Origin: Solibacteraceae bacterium | GTDB taxonomy: Bacteria > Acidobacteriota > Terriglobia > Bryobacterales > Bryobacteraceae | DNA length: 64,000 nucleotides | Direction of reading: 5' to 3' | Assembly: GCA_021324015.1 (NCBI GenBank) | Contig: JAJPJX010000023.1 | Span: 90,879-154,878, forward strand | Shown here: in pieces, positions 52,360 to 60,783 of the stretch | Layout: each line of letters begins with the position of its first letter | Numbering within the stretch: the first letter of the stretch is position 1 | Program-made: the position numbers and the translations under genes | The notes under the pieces: generated by a model | The model's input: only the letters and a program-made list of their open reading frames with translations | What the model was told of the DNA's origin: nothing | Databases searched by the model: none

Positions 52360-53241
52360 GTGCATCTCGCCGGCTTCCGCGTGGGGCTGATTCAGATGGC
52401 CTGCTCCACCGATCCCAACGAAAACCTGGCCAAAGCGCAGTGGCGGATTCGGGAGGCCGCCGCGCGCGGCGCACAGGTCGTCTGCCTCCAGGAGCTTTTC
52501 CGCTCCCAGTATTTCTGCCGCCGGGAGGACCCCAGCCTCTTTGATCTCGCCGAGCCCATACCCGGCCCGTCCACCCAAACGCTCTCCGAGCTTGCCCGCG
52601 AGCTCCAGGTGGTCATCGTGGCCTCGCTGTTCGAGCGCCGCGCCGCCGGGGTCTATCACAATACCGCCGTGGTGATCGACGCCGATGGCGCCCTGCTGGG
52701 CCTCTACCGCAAGATGCACATCCCGGATGATCCGCTCTACTTCGAAAAGTATTACTTCACCCCCGGCGACCTCGGATTTCGTAGTTTCGACACGCGCTAC
52801 GCTCGCATCGCCGTGCTGGTCTGCTGGGACCAGTGGTATCCCGAGGCGGCGCGCCTGGCCGCGCTCACCGGCGCGCAGATCCTCTTCTACCCCACGGCCA
52901 TCGGCTGGCACCCTTCCGAAAAAGCGGAGTTCGGCGCCGCGCAGCACGATGCCTGGCGCACCATCCAGCGCGCGCATGCCATCGCCAACGGGCTGTACGT
53001 GGCCGCGGTGAACCGCGTGGGCTACGAAGGTCCGCCTGAAAAAGGTCTCGAGTTCTGGGGCGGCTCCTTCGTGGCCGATCCCTTCGGCCGGGTGCTCGCG
53101 GAAGCCTCCACTGACCAGGAGGAGATTCTGATCGCTGCCTGCGACCCGCGCCGTATCGAGGATACACGCCGCAACTGGCCCTTCCTGCGCGACCGCCGCA
53201 TCGACGCCTACGCGCCCATCCTCAACCGCCTGATCGACTGA
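52360..53241 (+). CDS. aguB: N-carbamoylputrescine amidase (carbon-nitrogen hydrolase family)
   Basis: A 293-residue nitrilase-superfamily enzyme, the normal AguB length when started at the GTG at 52360; the upstream in-frame ATG at 52288 would add 24 residues that look non-native. The catalytic triad is visible: Glu in CLQELF, Lys in YRKMHIPDDP and Cys in VLVCWDQWYPEAARL. The WHPSEK and RIEDTRRNWPFLRDRR segments are typical of AguB. It hydrolyses N-carbamoylputrescine to putrescine, CO2 and ammonia. It shares one base with aguA. Confidence 0.92.
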   Translation: MHLAGFRVGLIQMACSTDPNENLAKAQWRIREAAARGAQVVCLQELFRSQYFCRREDPSLFDLAEPIPGPSTQTLSELARELQVVIVASLFERRAAGVYHNTAVVIDADGALLGLYRKMHIPDDPLYFEKYYFTPGDLGFRSFDTRYARIAVLVCWDQWYPEAARLAALTGAQILFYPTAIGWHPSEKAEFGAAQHDAWRTIQRAHAIANGLYVAAVNRVGYEGPPEKGLEFWGGSFVADPFGRVLAEASTDQEEILIAACDPRRIEDTRRNWPFLRDRRIDAYAPILNRLID

Positions 53242-54269
53242 TGCCCAAGACCCCCCGCGCCCTGGGCTTCCGCATGCCGGCCGAGTGGGAGCCGCACGAA
53301 GCCACCTGGATCGCCTGGCCGCATAACCGCGAAGACTGGCCCGGCCGCTTCACGCCCATTCCCTGGGTCTATGCTGAAATCGTCCGCAAGCTTGCGCGCG
53401 TGGAAAAGGTCCGCATTCTGGTGGAGGATCGCGCTGCCGCGCAGGCCGCCCGGCGCGTCCTCGCCAAGGTCGGGGCCGATTTAGCCGCGGTGGAATTCTT
53501 CCCCTGGCCCACGGACCGCTCCTGGACCCGCGATTACTGCCCGCTCTTCGTCCGGCACCCCTCCGGTGAAGTCGCCCTCACCGATTGGGAGTTCAACGGC
53601 TGGGCCAAATACGCTAACTGGAAGCGCGACAACGCCATCCCCGCCCGCATCGCCCGCTCTCTCGGGCTGCGCTCCTGGTCTCCCGGCCTGGTGCTCGAAG
53701 GTGGCAGCATCGACGTCAACGGCCAGGGTCTGCTCCTGACCACCGAAGAGTGCTTGCTCAGCCCCGTGCAGGCGCGCAATCCGAACCTCGGCCGCCGCCA
53801 GATCGAGCGTGCCCTGGCCGATTATCTCGGCGCCGAGACCGTCATCTGGCTGCGCCGCGGCATCGCCGGCGACGATACCCACGGCCACATCGACGACCTC
53901 GCCCGCTTCGTTGGCCCGCGGACCGTGGTGATCGTGAGCGAAGCCGACAAATCCGACGCGAATTACGAGCCCCTGCGCGAAAACCTGGCACTCCTGCGCC
54001 GCCTGCCCCTGCGCGTGGTCAAGCTCCCCATGCCCGCGCCCGTCGTCTTCGCCGGCCAGCGCCTCCCCGCCAGCTACGCCAATTTTTACATCGCCAACCG
54101 CACCGTGCTGGTTCCCACGTTCAACGATCCCAACGACCGTGTGGCCCTCGCCACGCTGGCGCGCCTCTTCCCCGATCGCGAAGTCGTGGGTATACACTCC
54201 GTGGAACTGATCTGGGGCCTGGGCTCTCTGCACTGCATGACCCAGCAGCAGCCCCTGGCTGGCAACTGA
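53241..54269 (+). CDS. aguA: Agmatine deiminase
   Basis: A 342-residue peptidylarginine-deiminase-fold enzyme. Signature residues: MPAEWEPHEATWIAWPHN, DRSWTRDYCPLF, LEGGSIDVNGQG, GDDTHGHIDDLARF and the nucleophile Cys near the C-terminus in GLGSLHCMTQQQP. It converts agmatine to N-carbamoylputrescine and ammonia. The TGATG overlap with aguB gives the complete two-step agmatine-to-putrescine pathway in one unit, with the second-step gene first. Confidence 0.95.
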   Translation: MPKTPRALGFRMPAEWEPHEATWIAWPHNREDWPGRFTPIPWVYAEIVRKLARVEKVRILVEDRAAAQAARRVLAKVGADLAAVEFFPWPTDRSWTRDYCPLFVRHPSGEVALTDWEFNGWAKYANWKRDNAIPARIARSLGLRSWSPGLVLEGGSIDVNGQGLLLTTEECLLSPVQARNPNLGRRQIERALADYLGAETVIWLRRGIAGDDTHGHIDDLARFVGPRTVVIVSEADKSDANYEPLRENLALLRRLPLRVVKLPMPAPVVFAGQRLPASYANFYIANRTVLVPTFNDPNDRVALATLARLFPDREVVGIHSVELIWGLGSLHCMTQQQPLAGN

Positions 54270-54286
54270 GTTGCTCCCGCATCTTC

Positions 54287-56442
54287 GTGGCCTCTAACCC
54301 TCTGATTCCCGCTTACCGCCCGTGGCGTTTGGCCACACTGGCACTGTTGCTGGCCACAGGTTCCGGAGCCCAGCCCGTGTCGCGCCTGGTGTATGCCACG
54401 TATCTCTCGGCGAGTTCCGGAGCGGCCAGTGTGGATGGCACTCCCGCCGTGATCGCGGTGGCCGCGGACCATGCGGGAAACAGCATCGTGGCCATGACCA
54501 ACACGCGAGTGAACGTGGTCCCGCACTCGGGCACCAGCTACGCCTTTGACGCGCTGGTGACCAAAGTGGCCCGGGATGGCACGCGCCAGTTCACCGTCAC
54601 GCTTGCGAACGTCGTGCCCACCGCCGTCGTGGTCGATGCCAACGCGAACATTTACGTCTGCGGCGCGACCTACGGCAATTTCCAGACGACGCCCGGAGTG
54701 TTCCAGCCCGCCACCGGCGAGGGTTTTGTCGCCCGCCTGGATGCCGCCGGCAACCTGCTGTGGGCTTCACGCCTCTCGGCCAAAGCCTACGCCCTCGCGC
54801 TGGACCCCTCCGGAGCGGTGGTGCTCACCGGCATGGCGATGCAGGACTTCACCACCACAGCCGGAGCGCTGCAACCCAAGATGTCGCCGCAGCAGTGTTC
54901 TCCGGACCAGTTTGGTTCTTCGCTGCGCTCCTGCACGGATGCGTTCGTCGCCAAAGTGAGCGCGGACGGCACCAAGCTCCTCTACGCCACCTTCCTGGGC
55001 GGCAGCCGCGAAGAATTCGGGAACGCCGTCGCCGTGGACTCGGCCGGAAACCTGTATGTGGCCGGCGAGACTTACTCGGAGGATTTCCCCGTGACCGCCT
55101 CCGCCTGGCAGGCCAAACTCGGCGGAGCGCCGCAGGCCGTCAGCGGCAGCACCACCTATATCGCAGGCGGCGACGCGTTCCTCGCGAAACTCGACCCGTC
55201 GGGTAGCAGACTGCTCTACGCCACGTACCTCGGGGGCGCGGGAGTGGATTTCGCCTCCGGCCTGGCCGTGGATGCGGCGCAGAACATGTTCGTGACTGGC
55301 ACGACGAACTCCGCGGATTTCCCTGCCACCCCCGGCGCGTATCAGCCTGCCTATGAAGGCGCCGCCAGCCCGCCGCCAGCCCGCCGCCAGCCCGCCGGGG
55401 CAACGCCTTCTTCGCGCGATTCGACGCCGCGGGGAACGCGCGCTACGTGAGCTACCTCGGAACCACCGGAAACGAGACCGGCATGGGCGCCCTGCTCGAT
55501 GCCGCGGGACGGCTCACGCTCCTCGAGGGCGCCCCGGGCGGAAATGTCTGCCGGCCGGCATCGTTCCTCATCGCGGTCGATCCTGCCACCGGCCAGGTGG
55601 CCGATCGCGAAGGCGTCCTCAACCTCACCGGCCTCAACGCCACTTTGGCTGTCGATCCCTCGGGTGTGTTCCATACTGCCGGCCTGAGCGGCTCCCCCGG
55701 CGATCCCTTCGCGGTCACCGCCAAGGACGCCGCCTACTTCGGAACCGTGATGCTGGCGCGTGTAGACCTGGCGCGGCGTGACGAGTTCGTGCCCTGGTGC
55801 GCCGCCAATGCCGCCAGCTACACGCAACAGCGCCGGTACGGCGGCGCGCCCTTCTCGGTGGCTCCCGGAGAGATTTTCTCGGTGTTCGGCGTGGGCCTAA
55901 CCCCGGCGCCGCAACTGAGCCTGGGCGGCCGCCCGCTGCCTGTCCTGTACGCGGCGGACGGACAAATCAATGCCGCCGTGCCCTATGACGTGCCCACGGG
56001 CAACTCCACGCTCACCATCGCCCGCGGTGCCTACGCGGCGTCCTACCCCGTAGAGGTCGCCGCAGTTTTTCCCGGCATCTTCACGCTCGATGGCACGCAC
56101 GCGGCGGTCATCAACCAGGATGGCACCGTGAACTCGGCTGCCAATCCCGCGCCCCGCGGCTCGATCATCGCCGTCTACGCCACTGGCCTGGGACCCCTGG
56201 ATACCGCCGGCTACCCCGCCACCGGCTTCCAGCTCTTCATCGAAGCCGATACAGGCAGCAACGCCGCCGGCATGGAAATCCTCTACGCCGGGCAGGCGCC
56301 CGGGCTGCCCGTGGGCGCCTATCAGGTGAACGCCCGCATCCCGGCGCCGGCCAAAGCCGGCGAGCCGCTCCTGCGCTTCGCTTTCTCCGCGCCCTGGTTC
56401 GAGCTCTCGCAGGACACCGTCCGCATCTTCGTAGCGCCCTAG
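54287..56442 (+). CDS. SBBP-repeat beta-propeller protein with TIGR03437-type C-terminal domain (frame broken at an 11-bp tandem repeat)
   Basis: The N-terminal frame runs from a GTG at 54287 with a signal peptide (LATLALLLATGSGAQP) to a stop at 55450 and holds SBBP repeats: LLYATFLGGSREEFGNAVAV, LLYATYLGGAGVDFASGLAV. The C-terminal frame ends at 56442 and holds the acidobacterial TIGR03437 domain: APGEIFSVFGVGL, YAADGQINAAVPYDVP, PGIFTLDGTHAAVINQDGTV, GSIIAVYATGLGPLD. Between them three 11-bp repeats shift the frame; removing one unit joins the halves through GNAFFARFDAAGNARYVSYL into about 714 residues. Surface-exposed, function unknown. The GTG start is the first plausible one after aguA. 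Confidence 0.78.
55361..55397 (+). repeat. 11-bp tandem repeat GCCGCCAGCCC x3
   Basis: Three exact copies (55361-55371, 55372-55382, 55383-55393) plus a 4-bp partial copy. Each copy changes the reading frame by 11 nt; with two copies the SBBP and TIGR03437 halves are in frame, with three they are not. Confidence 0.85.
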
Positions 56443-56448
56443 CCGCCT

Positions 56449-57369
56449 TCACCGCGGCGGCGGAGCCGTAGAGGAAGCCGCCGGCTTGCCGTCCACGGTA
56501 AAGGGCTCCATCAGTTCCGTCCGCGTCCCGTCCGGATCGAACACGTTCAACTGCCGCCGCCGGTTTATCCCCGTGCGGATTTCGAGCGGCCGCGTGTAGG
56601 TCTTCCGGTAAGCACGGCTCTCGAGCGCTGCCAGCGATTGCGCGATGTCCGGCGTCTCCAGGCACAGGTGATGCTGAGAGCCGCGCCGGTCCGGCGCCGG
56701 CATCTCCCGGTACAGCATGAATTCGAGATAATCCTTCCCGTCCGGAACCTGCATGTTCACCCAGGAGAGCGTCTGGCCGTTGCTGCTGCCCCGCCAGATT
56801 TCGTGGAACCCCAGCACGTCGCCGTAGAACTTCATGGCTGCCGCAAGGTCTCCCACGATCACGCCAACGTGCATCATGTGCTCCGAAACGCGCCGGCTGC
56901 CCAGAAACTTGCCCTTCTCGCGCATCGACCACCCGTCCGGCTCGTACTGCACGATCTCCACCGTGTGCCCGTCCGGATCCTTCACCTTGAAGTTCGAGTT
57001 CCGGATGCGCCCCTTGGGCACCCGCTCGGGTACTGGCACGCCGCGGGCCGCCAGGTAGCGCCGCATCCCCTCGGCATCGTCCGTGTAAAACGAGATGTGG
57101 TTCAGCCGGTCGGCCCCCGGTGCGAGCCCGGGGAACAACTCGATGTACTGGTGGTCGTTCACCTTGATAAATGTCAGGCTCAGCGACCCGTCCGGCTTTT
57201 CCAGGTGGAACGGCTCTTCGAAGCCCAGAAAATCCTTGTAGAACGCCCGCGATTTCTCGATGTCGCTCACGAATAGCGCGATGTGCGCTACACCCAGGAT
57301 GCGCGGCCGCGGCGGCGCCTGCGCCGCCAGCATCCCGCAGCATGCCAGCCCCACCCACAGCGCTCTCAT
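56449..57369 (-). CDS. VOC (glyoxalase/bleomycin-resistance) family protein with two domains, secreted
   Basis: A 306-residue protein with signal peptide MRALWVGLACCGMLAAQ. Two vicinal-oxygen-chelate domains follow: one starting at LGVAHIALFVSDIEKSRAFY with metal-type KDPDGHTVEIVQYEP, the other at HMMHVGVIVGDLAAAMKFYG with FDPDGTRTELMEP. Family members are dioxygenases, glyoxalases or epimerases; the reaction here is unknown. Its ATG overlaps the zinc dehydrogenase stop by 4 nt, so the two are co-translated. Confidence 0.82.
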   Translation of the reverse strand: MRALWVGLACCGMLAAQAPPRPRILGVAHIALFVSDIEKSRAFYKDFLGFEEPFHLEKPDGSLSLTFIKVNDHQYIELFPGLAPGADRLNHISFYTDDAEGMRRYLAARGVPVPERVPKGRIRNSNFKVKDPDGHTVEIVQYEPDGWSMREKGKFLGSRRVSEHMMHVGVIVGDLAAAMKFYGDVLGFHEIWRGSSNGQTLSWVNMQVPDGKDYLEFMLYREMPAPDRRGSQHHLCLETPDIAQSLAALESRAYRKTYTRPLEIRTGINRRRQLNVFDPDGTRTELMEPFTVDGKPAASSTAPPPR

Positions 57370-58313
57370 GTCAGCAGCACCTTCATGGCCCCCTTCGCCG
57401 CGGCCTGCGCGAAAGCCGCGGGCGCCTCGCTCAGCGGCAGCCGCGCCGAGATCATGGCTTGCGTGTCGATCACGCCCGCGCGGAGCAGTTCCAGCGCCGG
57501 CTCGAACCGCCCGCAGCGCGATCCCACCAGCGTCACTTCGTTCACCACCACGGGCGCTGTGTCCATGCTCACGTGCCCATGCACCGTGGATTTCAGAATC
57601 ACCGTGCCCCGCGGCCGTACCATGCGCACCGCCTGCCGCAGTCCCTCGGGCGAGCCCGTAGCCTCCACCACCCACGCGAACTCCGCCTGCGGCAGTTCGC
57701 CGCCCGCGTGCGTCTCCACGCCGGCCCTCCGCGCGATCGCCAGTTTCTCCGCGTGCCGCCCGAACTGCTCGACGCGGTGTCCGTAGGCGTGCAGCACCTG
57801 CGCCGCCAGCAGCCCCAGTTTGCCGTCCCCCAGCACCGCCACGCGCGAGTTGCAGGCCAGCGGCGCCTGGTCCAGAATCTCGTACGCAGCCGCCAGCGGC
57901 TCGGTGAACACGGCCGCCTCCGTGGGGATCGAATCCGGCACCACGTGCAGGTTCCGTTCCGGCAGCGTGAGATACTCCCCAAACGCGCCGGGATGCCGCA
58001 CGATGCCCAGCACCGTCCTCTCGGGGCAGTGGCGCCCGAAGCCCTTGCGGCACCAGTCGCAGCCGCCGCACGCCAGGTTGATCTCACCCACCACGCGGCG
58101 GCCCAGCAATTCGCGCGTATCGGCCTCCACCACCTCGCCCACGAACTCGTGCCCCGGGGTGCCCGCGAACGCGTAGTAACCGCGTTGCAGCTCCAGGTCC
58201 GTGTTGCAGATACCGCCGCACAGCAGGCGGATCAGCGCGAATCCCGGCGGGCGGCCGGGGCGGGGAAGTTCCCGCATCTCCACGCCGCCGTTCTCCAGGT
58301 GCACCGCCAGCAT
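57366..58313 (-). CDS. Zinc-binding alcohol dehydrogenase family protein
   Basis: A 315-residue medium-chain dehydrogenase. The catalytic-zinc region reads LLCGGICNTDLELQRGYYAF then PGHEFVGEV; the structural zinc cysteines are CGGCDWCRKGFGRHC. The cofactor fold is at VAVLGDGKLGLLAAQVL. It oxidises an alcohol or sugar alcohol with NAD(P). I chose the ATG at 58313 because the TATACT box at 58321-58326 lies 7 nt before it; the upstream in-frame ATG at 58364 would begin inside the promoter region. Confidence 0.85.
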   Translation of the reverse strand: MLAVHLENGGVEMRELPRPGRPPGFALIRLLCGGICNTDLELQRGYYAFAGTPGHEFVGEVVEADTRELLGRRVVGEINLACGGCDWCRKGFGRHCPERTVLGIVRHPGAFGEYLTLPERNLHVVPDSIPTEAAVFTEPLAAAYEILDQAPLACNSRVAVLGDGKLGLLAAQVLHAYGHRVEQFGRHAEKLAIARRAGVETHAGGELPQAEFAWVVEATGSPEGLRQAVRMVRPRGTVILKSTVHGHVSMDTAPVVVNEVTLVGSRCGRFEPALELLRAGVIDTQAMISARLPLSEAPAAFAQAAAKGAMKVLLT

Positions 58314-58320
58314 CGAGCTT

Positions 58321-58326
58321 AGTATA
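58321..58326 (-). promoter_or_regulatory. -10 box of the zinc dehydrogenase gene (probably leaderless)
   Basis: TATACT on the minus strand, 7 nt before the ATG at 58313. With the thrC box 29 nt away it forms a compact divergent promoter pair. Confidence 0.5.
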
Positions 58327-58355
58327 GCGTGGGCGGCCCGCTCTCCCCCGCTGGC

Positions 58356-58361
58356 TATAAT
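58356..58361 (+). promoter_or_regulatory. -10 box of thrC (probably leaderless)
   Basis: A perfect TATAAT lies 8 nt before the thrC ATG at 58370. Only AAGG sits between, so a leaderless or nearly leaderless transcript is likely. No riboswitch could fit. Confidence 0.5.
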
Positions 58362-58369
58362 CAAGGTTC

Positions 58370-59683
58370 ATGCCAGCCGAATTGAGTTGCTTCGAGGAGC
58401 GTTGCCGCGCGCGCTTCCCCATTACCGAAGTCATCTACAATTGCCCGCGCTGCGGCGGGCTTCTCGAAGCCGTTTATCCGCCGTTGGAGGAAAAGCCGGA
58501 AACTCTCCGCGATCTGTGGCGCCGCCGCCGCATGTCCAACCTGCCGCTCGATCAGAGCGGCGTCTGGCGCTACCGCGAGATGATCGCGTTTCTGGATACC
58601 TTCGATCACGTGGTCACGCTGCGCGAAGGCAATACGCCCCTGCTCCCCGCGCCGCGCGCCGCCGCATATGGCGGGCTCGACCACCTGGTCTTCAAGCACC
58701 AGGGCTTCAATCCCACCGGCTCGTTCAAGGATAACGGCATGACCTGCGGCGCCGCCCAGGCCGTGCGTCTGGGCGTGCGCCGCGTCGCCTGCGTCTCTAC
58801 CGGCAACACCTCGGCTTCGATGGCCGCTTACGCCTCGGCCGCGGGACTCCAGCCCATCATCTTCATCCCTCACGGCAACATTTCCTACGGCAAGCTGGCG
58901 CAGGCGCTCGAATACGGCGCCAAAACGCTGCAGGTGGAGGCGAATTTCGACCAGATCCTGGCGCTGGTCCGCGTGCTGGCCGAGCGCCTGGGCATCTACC
59001 TGCTCAACTCCATTAATCCCTTCCGCATCGAAGGACAGAAGACCATCATGGTCGAGTTGATGGACCAGCGCGACTGGAATTCCCCGGATTGGATCGTGCT
59101 CCCCGGCGGCAACCTGGGCAACACCTCCGCCTTCGGCAAAGCGCTGCGCGAGATGCACGCCCTCGGCCTGATCGCCAAAATGCCGCGCCTGGCAGTCATC
59201 CAGGCGGAAGGCGCCGCGCCGTTTTACAATCTGCTCCAGCGCCGCGACCGCACGCACCTCCGCGCCGTGCACCACCCCGAAACCCTCGCCACCGCCATCA
59301 AGATCGGCGACCCGGTCTCCTGGCCCAAGGCTCTCCACGAAGTGGTGTCTTCGGGCGGCGCCGTGGAAAAGGTCAGCGAGCAGGAAATCGCTGACGCCAA
59401 GGCGGTCATCGGACTCTGCGGTATCGGCTGCGAACCCGCCTCCGCCGCCACGCTTGCCGGCATCCGCAAGCTCACCGCGGCAGGCGTCATCCCCACCGGC
59501 GCCGATGTCGTCGCGGTGCTCACCGGAAACGTTCTCAAGGACCCCGATTACATCTATCGCTACCACACCGGAGCGCTCGAAGCCCCGGGCGGCCACCGCC
59601 TGGCCTCCCACTTCGGCAACAACCCCATCGTGGTCCCCAACGACCCCGACCAGATCACCCGCCTGCTCGAAGCCGTCAACTAA
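58370..59683 (+). CDS. thrC: Threonine synthase
   Basis: A 437-residue PLP enzyme converting O-phosphohomoserine to threonine. The N-terminus has YNCPRCGGLLE, typical of long threonine synthases. The PLP lysine lies in HQGFNPTGSFKDNGMT; the phosphate loop is CVSTGNTSASMAAYA, and GGNLGNTSAFGKAL is the second glycine-rich loop. The C-terminal GIGCEPASAATLAGIRKL is conserved. It stands as a single gene divergent from the dehydrogenase/VOC pair. Confidence 0.95.
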   Translation: MPAELSCFEERCRARFPITEVIYNCPRCGGLLEAVYPPLEEKPETLRDLWRRRRMSNLPLDQSGVWRYREMIAFLDTFDHVVTLREGNTPLLPAPRAAAYGGLDHLVFKHQGFNPTGSFKDNGMTCGAAQAVRLGVRRVACVSTGNTSASMAAYASAAGLQPIIFIPHGNISYGKLAQALEYGAKTLQVEANFDQILALVRVLAERLGIYLLNSINPFRIEGQKTIMVELMDQRDWNSPDWIVLPGGNLGNTSAFGKALREMHALGLIAKMPRLAVIQAEGAAPFYNLLQRRDRTHLRAVHHPETLATAIKIGDPVSWPKALHEVVSSGGAVEKVSEQEIADAKAVIGLCGIGCEPASAATLAGIRKLTAAGVIPTGADVVAVLTGNVLKDPDYIYRYHTGALEAPGGHRLASHFGNNPIVVPNDPDQITRLLEAVN

Positions 59684-59705
59684 CTACTCGTACTTACAGT
59701 ATGTT

Positions 59706-59733
59706 GCCGAGCCGCGACCGTGAGGAAGCGGTC
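59706..59733 (+). repeat. Dispersed GAGCCGCGACCGTGAGG repeat, copy 3
   Basis: GCCGAGCCGCGACCGTGAGG continues to AAGCGGTCT. It differs from the copy at 17955 by one base in 26 and is intergenic after thrC. The following 59760-59800 is rich in CTGACTCCTG/CTTCTGAC-like words; no gene is seen in 59684-59840. Confidence 0.65.
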
Positions 59734-59840
59734 TATCACTGACATCCGCAAAGCCAGAAGGGCCGAGATTCTGACTCCTGTCTTCTGACGGCTGTCTCCT
59801 CACGACGAGAACGAAATTCCCGTTGCGCTTCGCGTAACGC

Positions 59841-60755
59841 CTAACTCCCCAGCCCCGCCGCCACCCGCGCGGCCAGCTCCTCATATGGCGCCGCCCCCGG
59901 GTGGTAATACCGCACGATGCCGTTCCGGTCCACCAGCACCAGCGTGGGCGTCGTGCTGCACCCGTAGACTTTGAAGTTCTGCTCGCTCACCGGCGCCGGC
60001 ATGTTTCCTAACGGCGCGTAATACTGCCGCCGCACCGCATCGATATACGCGGTCTCACGCTCCTGCGTGGCCTCCTCGCCTCCCTGCACGTATCCGTAGT
60101 GTTGCGTGGGGCCGATCAGCGCCAGCCCGCGCCGCCCGTACTGGCGCATCAGCTCCGCCAGCACCGGAACCTCGCCTTTGCAGTCCCCGCACCAGTGCGC
60201 CCAGAAGAACAGCAGCACGGCTCGCCCCTTGAACTGCGCCAGCGGTACGGGCTTCGTCCCCAGCCACTGCCGCAGATCCAGCGGCGGCGCCGCCTTGCCT
60301 TCCAGGCTCAGCAGATTGATGTTCTTCTGAATGCGCATGGCGATGGAGGTACCGCCATACCGCGCCAGTTCCTGCCGCAGGAAAACCACCGCCTGGTCCC
60401 GCGCGCCGCGCGCCGCCAGCACCTGCGACTGGACCTCGATCGAAGCCCCCAGGGCCAGCGGCAGGTGTGGCTCCGCGTCCAGTTTCCGCGTCTTCAGCAG
60501 ATCCAGGGACAGCTTGCGCGCCTCGGCGGCATAGGCGTCCGCCCGGTCGTACGAGCGTGCCGCCAGCGCGCCGCGCCCCAGCCAGGAAAGCGCCTCCACG
60601 TACTCGGGCGTCACTCCCTGGCGCGCGCGGTACGCCTGCAGCTCGTTCTCGCCCCGCGTGAAATTGTGCTGGGCGATGGCCGTGCGCACGTCGGTGACGA
60701 GGTTGCCGGCAGCCGCCGCCGCGCACCACGCGGCCGCCAGTCCCGCCAGTATCAC
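59841..60755 (-). CDS. TlpA-like thioredoxin-fold protein, exported
   Basis: A 304-residue protein. I chose the GTG at 60755 because AGGGGGA lies about 5 nt before it; an upstream GTG at 60773 is possible. A signal peptide (ILAGLAAAWCAAAAAG) is followed by about 140 helical TPR-like residues. A TlpA/AhpC-type thioredoxin domain comes next, with FFWAHWCGDCKGEVPVLAEL (CxxC) and a cis-Pro in YGCSTTPTLVLVD. It is probably a periplasmic disulfide reductase, for example for cytochrome c maturation. It lies 28 nt after the UxaE-like gene. Confidence 0.8.
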   Translation of the reverse strand: MILAGLAAAWCAAAAAGNLVTDVRTAIAQHNFTRGENELQAYRARQGVTPEYVEALSWLGRGALAARSYDRADAYAAEARKLSLDLLKTRKLDAEPHLPLALGASIEVQSQVLAARGARDQAVVFLRQELARYGGTSIAMRIQKNINLLSLEGKAAPPLDLRQWLGTKPVPLAQFKGRAVLLFFWAHWCGDCKGEVPVLAELMRQYGRRGLALIGPTQHYGYVQGGEEATQERETAYIDAVRRQYYAPLGNMPAPVSEQNFKVYGCSTTPTLVLVDRNGIVRYYHPGAAPYEELAARVAAGLGS

Positions 60756-60783
60756 TTGCGTCCCCCTTCGCACGCCCGCGCCC

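Noticed and set aside
55361..55393. A CRISPR-like array
   Set aside because: The three 11-bp units are directly adjacent without spacers and lie in a coding region.
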